From: Chromera velia
Lineage: Eukaryota; Sar; Chromeraceae
Length of the DNA: 23,392 nucleotides
Direction of reading: 5' to 3'
Assembly (NCBI GenBank): GCA_018398765.1
Contig: JAHBMJ010002034.1
Location: 1-23,392, forward strand
Part shown: positions 20,255-23,392 of the stretch, piece by piece
How the letters are laid out: each line of letters opens with the position of its first letter
Numbering within the stretch: position 1 is the first letter of the stretch
The notes under the pieces: model-generated
The model's input: the letters and a program-made list of their open reading frames with translations, nothing else
Told to the model about the DNA's origin: nothing
Databases searched by the model: none
Made by a program: the position numbers and the translations under genes

Positions 20255-20460
20255 CTGGGCATAGCCTCCTTTCTCCTTATGCGGCTGGAGGAGTCCACTG
20301 AATGCTTTGTTTCTCCTTGTCATAGGACCCTGGTGATCCCCTTTCTGCTTGGTCTTATGAGACCAAGCTGAACTTTCACAAACCCTGCAGCCTTTCGGGG
20401 GAATGTCCATCTCCCCCCTCCCTATTCTGCTCTTGTGCAGCCTTCGCTCATGTTGGCATG
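20231..20460. repeat. Segmental direct repeat, copy 1
   Basis: It is similar along its length to 21226-21442, with scattered substitutions and indels. Shared landmarks include GCACCATCTGTCT, ATAGCCTCCTTTCTC, GCGGCTGGAGGAGTCCAC and the hairpin at 20347-20368. Confidence 0.8.
20347..20368. other. Hairpin in segmental repeat, copy 1
   Basis: GCTTGGTCT, a 4-base loop TATG, then AGACCAAGC: a perfect 9-bp stem. The copy at 21335-21356 keeps the stem with one T:G pair. Confidence 0.65.
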
Positions 20461-20626
20461 TGAAGTTCTTAGGTGAAGTTCGGACTGTTCGGTCAAGATC
20501 GTACCCACTCAGTATCTCACAAGATCCACTGTTTTCGAAACCTTTGTGGTCAACTCAATCAATCGAGTCGAATTCTTCGAGCTTTGCTTCAAAAAAGGCT
20601 GGTAAACAAAAATGTGAGGTCTTTAC

Positions 20627-20649
20627 CATACACCATACACCATACACCT
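20627..20649. repeat. Three-copy 8-bp tandem repeat (ACCATACA-type)
   Basis: CCATACAC is repeated almost perfectly three times. On the minus strand it reads GGTGTATG repeats, the first of which could act as the donor of the exon at 20648. Confidence 0.7.
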
Positions 20650-20790
20650 GATGCGGCTGCTCCTACGTCCTTCTTGAGCTTCTTCTCATCGTAGAAGACG
20701 TTATATGCACCTACTGCTTTCTTGATGGCTCCGGTGACTAAGCCCTCCATATCGATGCCCATGTCGTAGTCCTCTCCAGTCCACATACCA
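20648..20790 (-). CDS. Putative exon with VTGAIK module, copy 2
   Basis: On the minus strand, TCTTGTCTAG precedes 20790. The frame reads GMWTGEDYDMGIDMEGL, then VTGAIKKAVGAYNVFYD and EKKLKKDVGAAAS, ending at CATCAG|GTGTAT. It is paralogous to 20046-20254 over about 22 residues (VTGAIK, VGAY, FYD). The phase at the left site does not fit the phase-0 donor at 20909, so the neighbouring exon is uncertain. The copy may be a pseudo-exon. Confidence 0.4.
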
Positions 20791-21041
20791 CTAGACAAGA
20801 CAGTAGTTCTTGAACTGCCGTGTGCAGCTTTATAGCCTGGTCGCCTGCTTTTGTCATGAGAAGTTTGATCTTTCGATCATCCAGGTTTTCAGCGATCATT
20901 TTACTCACCTCCGCGTTCTTGTAGGCGATGAGTGTCACTCCGTTCCTTCCGTATTCGGTCTCATAGTACACCACGTCCCGGGGGGGTCACTCCTTCCCGT
21001 CGTCAACTACCATCACATACAACTTATGATATGCAGTGTAC
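20791..21041 (-). CDS. Putative coding region with in-frame TGA (YYETEYGRNGV segment)
   Basis: On the minus strand, after GTGGCAG at 21042, the frame reads YTAYHKLYVMVVDDGKE, a TGA at 20988-20990, then PPRDVVYYETEYGRNGVTL and IAYKNAE. There a strong donor-like GAG|GTGAGT occurs at 20909/20908. If unspliced, the same frame continues VSKMIAENLDDRKIKLLMT and KAGDQAIKLHTAVQELL, which is equally protein-like, to about 20800. The residues on both sides of the TGA fit one continuous segment. It is either a nonsense mutation in a pseudogene or a base error next to the C run at 20980-20986. The family is unknown. Confidence 0.4.
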
Positions 21042-21225
21042 CTGCCACATCTGATGGAACCGCGAGGGCAGTTACAAAAAAACCATCTGAGGACACAGTG
21101 ATGAGTGTTGACACACTGGCAGAGTGAACGGTAAGGCACCTTGACAAGGAAGGCTGTGAGCATTGTTAAATGGTTTATATAGAGGAGACTACCCATTTTC
21201 GTCCTCTTGATTCGTCTGCACGCTT

Positions 21226-21442
21226 TCGCACCATCTGTCTGCTCAAAGCCGAGGTATAGCCTCCTTTCTCATTGTGCGGCTGGAGGAGTCCACCGAATGC
21301 CTCGTTTCTCCTTGTGATAAGTGATCCCTCTTCTGCTTGGTCTCATGAGACCGAGCTGAACTTTTACAAAACTAGTTCCAACTCCTGTAGCCTCTCAGGG
21401 AAATCTCCATCTCCTTCTCCCACTCATCTGCATGTAGGCATG
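21226..21442. repeat. Segmental direct repeat, copy 2
   Basis: This is the partner of 20231-20460, about 990 bp away and in the same orientation. Confidence 0.8.
21335..21356. other. Hairpin in segmental repeat, copy 2
   Basis: GCTTGGTCT, loop CATG, AGACCGAGC: a 9-bp stem with one T:G pair relative to copy 1. Confidence 0.6.
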
Positions 21443-21491
21443 GGGACCTTTTATCGATCGAGTGAGGACCTCTTCGATGGAGAAGATTGAC

Positions 21492-21555
21492 CTAGCTTCT
21501 TGAGGAAGTCAAAGCTGCAGAGCTCCTCAAGCATAGCGATCGAAGCATCATGATC
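21492..21555 (-). CDS. Putative 64-nt exon, unrecognised
   Basis: On the minus strand, GGGAGCTTAG precedes 21555. The frame reads DHDASIAMLEELCSFDFL and then KKL, and meets CTAG|GTCAAT. The composition is convincingly protein-like for its size. A second protein-like patch, SKTPEEVDDRWS, follows a good acceptor (TTGGCTGCTTTCAG) around 21650, on the same strand, and may be the preceding exon. The splice sites around 21492-21555 are weak. Confidence 0.3.
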
Positions 21556-21699
21556 CTAAGCTCCCGTCCGGTCCTTGAGAAGGCAACATGCAAACAGCCC
21601 TTCTCTTTAGCTCCAGCGATCATCGACTTCCTCTGGAGTCTTGCTGAGGGCCGGCCTGAAAGCAGCCAAGAGACGCACGTCAAGGACTAGGTCAAGGAA

Positions 21700-23392
21700 G
21701 GGGTTACGGCCTGGCAGAGCAAGACAAAAAGAACGGGAAATCACCCAAGAGAACCGAAGCCTGGATATCTGCTTTTAGGAGTGTAGTGGATGGAAATGAG
21801 ATTAAAAAGGGTACAGGAATGCATACGAGAACACCAGTAGCTTACCACCCGTGCATGATCCCTGTCTGCTTCCCGTGCGCGCGCACATACACTGGCAATG
21901 TCGGGTTTTGTTTTAAACAAGCAACAGGCAGAAAAATGTCTCTATACACATTATCAAAAGCATTTACGTGTACGGTGCGAGGCTGACAAAACACTCAGCA
22001 GCAGCTTCATGAAGCTGCGGGTCGTTAGAATGTATTCAGCTACAAGAATTGGCATAGCAAGAATGGAACAACGAGCAAATGAGGTTCCAGAAAACATAAG
22101 GCTGGGAAGCGGTTGGAAAGGGGATGGTAAGGGAAGAGGGGGTCCATGCAGAAGCACTGATGTGGGAGAGAGGAAGAAAGACTGGGAGACAGATCAGAGC
22201 TCATACGCATAGGATAAATGGAACGGTAGCAGAGAATAAATGTTGAAGCACATACATCGACGTATATTGATGTTATATCAAAGCAGAGTATAGGAGTAGG
22301 TCATATTCAACGAGAAAGTATTGCACTGTTGCTTCAATAAATAGAGGGGTCCTACTGGCTCTTTAAGAAGTCCCTTGAGGAATGTGTTTCTGCACAGGAG
22401 CTTAAAGGAACTCATGGTCAACCACTACAGAGCATTCGCCCATCATGTACACCAACACCAACAAAAGAAACGGACTGACCCAAACCTGTCAGACCTGCGC
22501 ATTTTTTGGTTTTTTTAGGACCGAGTCGCTGTATCGCTTCGTTCAGTTGGCATGCATGGATCCCACCTGCACACAGTCAACGACGAGATTCGTACATTCC
22601 CACTGGTTTCGTCACATTTGTTAATGCAACACCCATCTATAGGATTCAGTCTGGTCATGCAACGGTGTGCCAATTAAATGTTGTGAGAAAGCAAGCAGGT
22701 GGACAACGCCAGTACTGACCCATAAAATATGGACGGAAGAAATGAAGTGCCGCTGCGTCGCCTGGCGGACATCGCTGTGAGTCTATTGGAATAGTCGAGT
22801 GGTCTGTTGGGCACTTTGAGCAGAGAAACTATGAGGAAGGCAACGCAAGAAACATATTTTATATGAACAACAGATGACACTCGCAACAACACTATATACC
22901 TGACCAAAATCTAACAGACCGGTGACTTCTTTCGACCTTTTTTGGTTCGGCAAGCTTGTTGATCACTCTGTCAACTTCTTCTCTATCCCATATGTATCAA
23001 ACTGCACATAGGCAGAGATGGACACTTGTTTGCAGGTTTCCGCAAATATATAACAGTTCAATGTTTGTAATTTTGTACGTATATAAACCCCTGCCCTTGA
23101 ATTTTGCTATGGGAAAAAAAAATGTGCGGGCCTCCAATACAGAGCACTCGTGCCAGGGCCCGGGCCTATACGCCAGGGACCCGCCATGCTTGAATCATGC
23201 GTACATGCATTGACAACCAATCAGACTCAGTCAGAGTTTGCTTTCTTCTCTGTGTGAATTGTTGAAGTGAGAGATGGTAGACGGCTTCTTTGATTCTTTG
23301 AAGTGTTGTTCTGTAGTCTCTTGACTTTTCCGGAAAACTCCCGCAGGTTATTTCGTAAAAATGTCGACTTTTAGGGTTCGATTTTTCATGTG
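21700..23392. other. No gene seen
   Basis: There are short ORFs on both strands, none with recognisable motifs. A TATAAA at 23082-23087 and a CCAAT at 23217-23221 are present but not arranged around an evident transcription unit. Confidence 0.4.

Noticed and set aside
23040-23230. Promoter with TATAAA and CCAAT
   Set aside because: CCAAT lies downstream of the TATA-like word, and no gene start is evident on either side. Chance motifs are likely.

Overview
The window is eukaryotic nuclear DNA. It holds degenerate non-LTR retrotransposons (LINEs) with endonuclease and reverse transcriptase (RT) domains, TIR/TSD DNA transposons, long microsatellites, and putative coding pieces ending in GT..AG splice signals. 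The long pyrimidine tracts and the LINE/MITE content would suit a protist or alga, possibly an alveolate, but nothing here fixes the taxon. No bacterial operons, CRISPR array, tRNA or rRNA were seen.

Layout. 1-505: minus-strand fragment of a LINE ORF2, running off the left edge. 506-835: no gene seen. 836-3062 and 15196-16452: two halves of one 5'-truncated LINE (LINE-1), plus strand. They are separated by a 12,133-bp insertion, 3063-15195, which has 15-bp terminal inverted repeats (14/15 matching) and a 9-bp target-site duplication (AAGTGAATT). Removing the insertion and one TSD copy restores the RT reading frame exactly. Inside the insertion lie a second, nearly complete LINE of the same clade (LINE-2: 5'UTR from 3251, ORF1 3598-5691, a serine/proline-rich spacer, and ORF2 with EN, RT and CCHC ending at 12877), a second copy of the LINE-2 5'UTR at 13456-13789, and a 232-bp MITE (14367-14598) with 15-bp perfect TIRs and an 8-bp TSD. 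At least three rounds of transposition are therefore stacked.

The right third (16.5-21.7 kb) carries minus-strand coding-like pieces with splice signals. Two of them join in phase (20046-20254 and 19705-19790). One module is present twice (20046-20254 and 20648-20790), and a neighbouring ~220-bp segment is also duplicated (20231-20460 and 21226-21442), with a conserved hairpin. These look like a partly duplicated host gene or pseudogene that I do not recognise. A large CA/GA microsatellite with an assembly N lies at 17845-18367. From 21.7 kb to the right edge I see nothing convincing.

All LINE copies are dead. ORFs carry in-frame stops and frameshifts. The RT of LINE-2 has Asn at the expected motif A aspartate. 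LINE-1 has lost that region and has YADN instead of YADD. Several lesions look like C-to-T or G-to-A changes.
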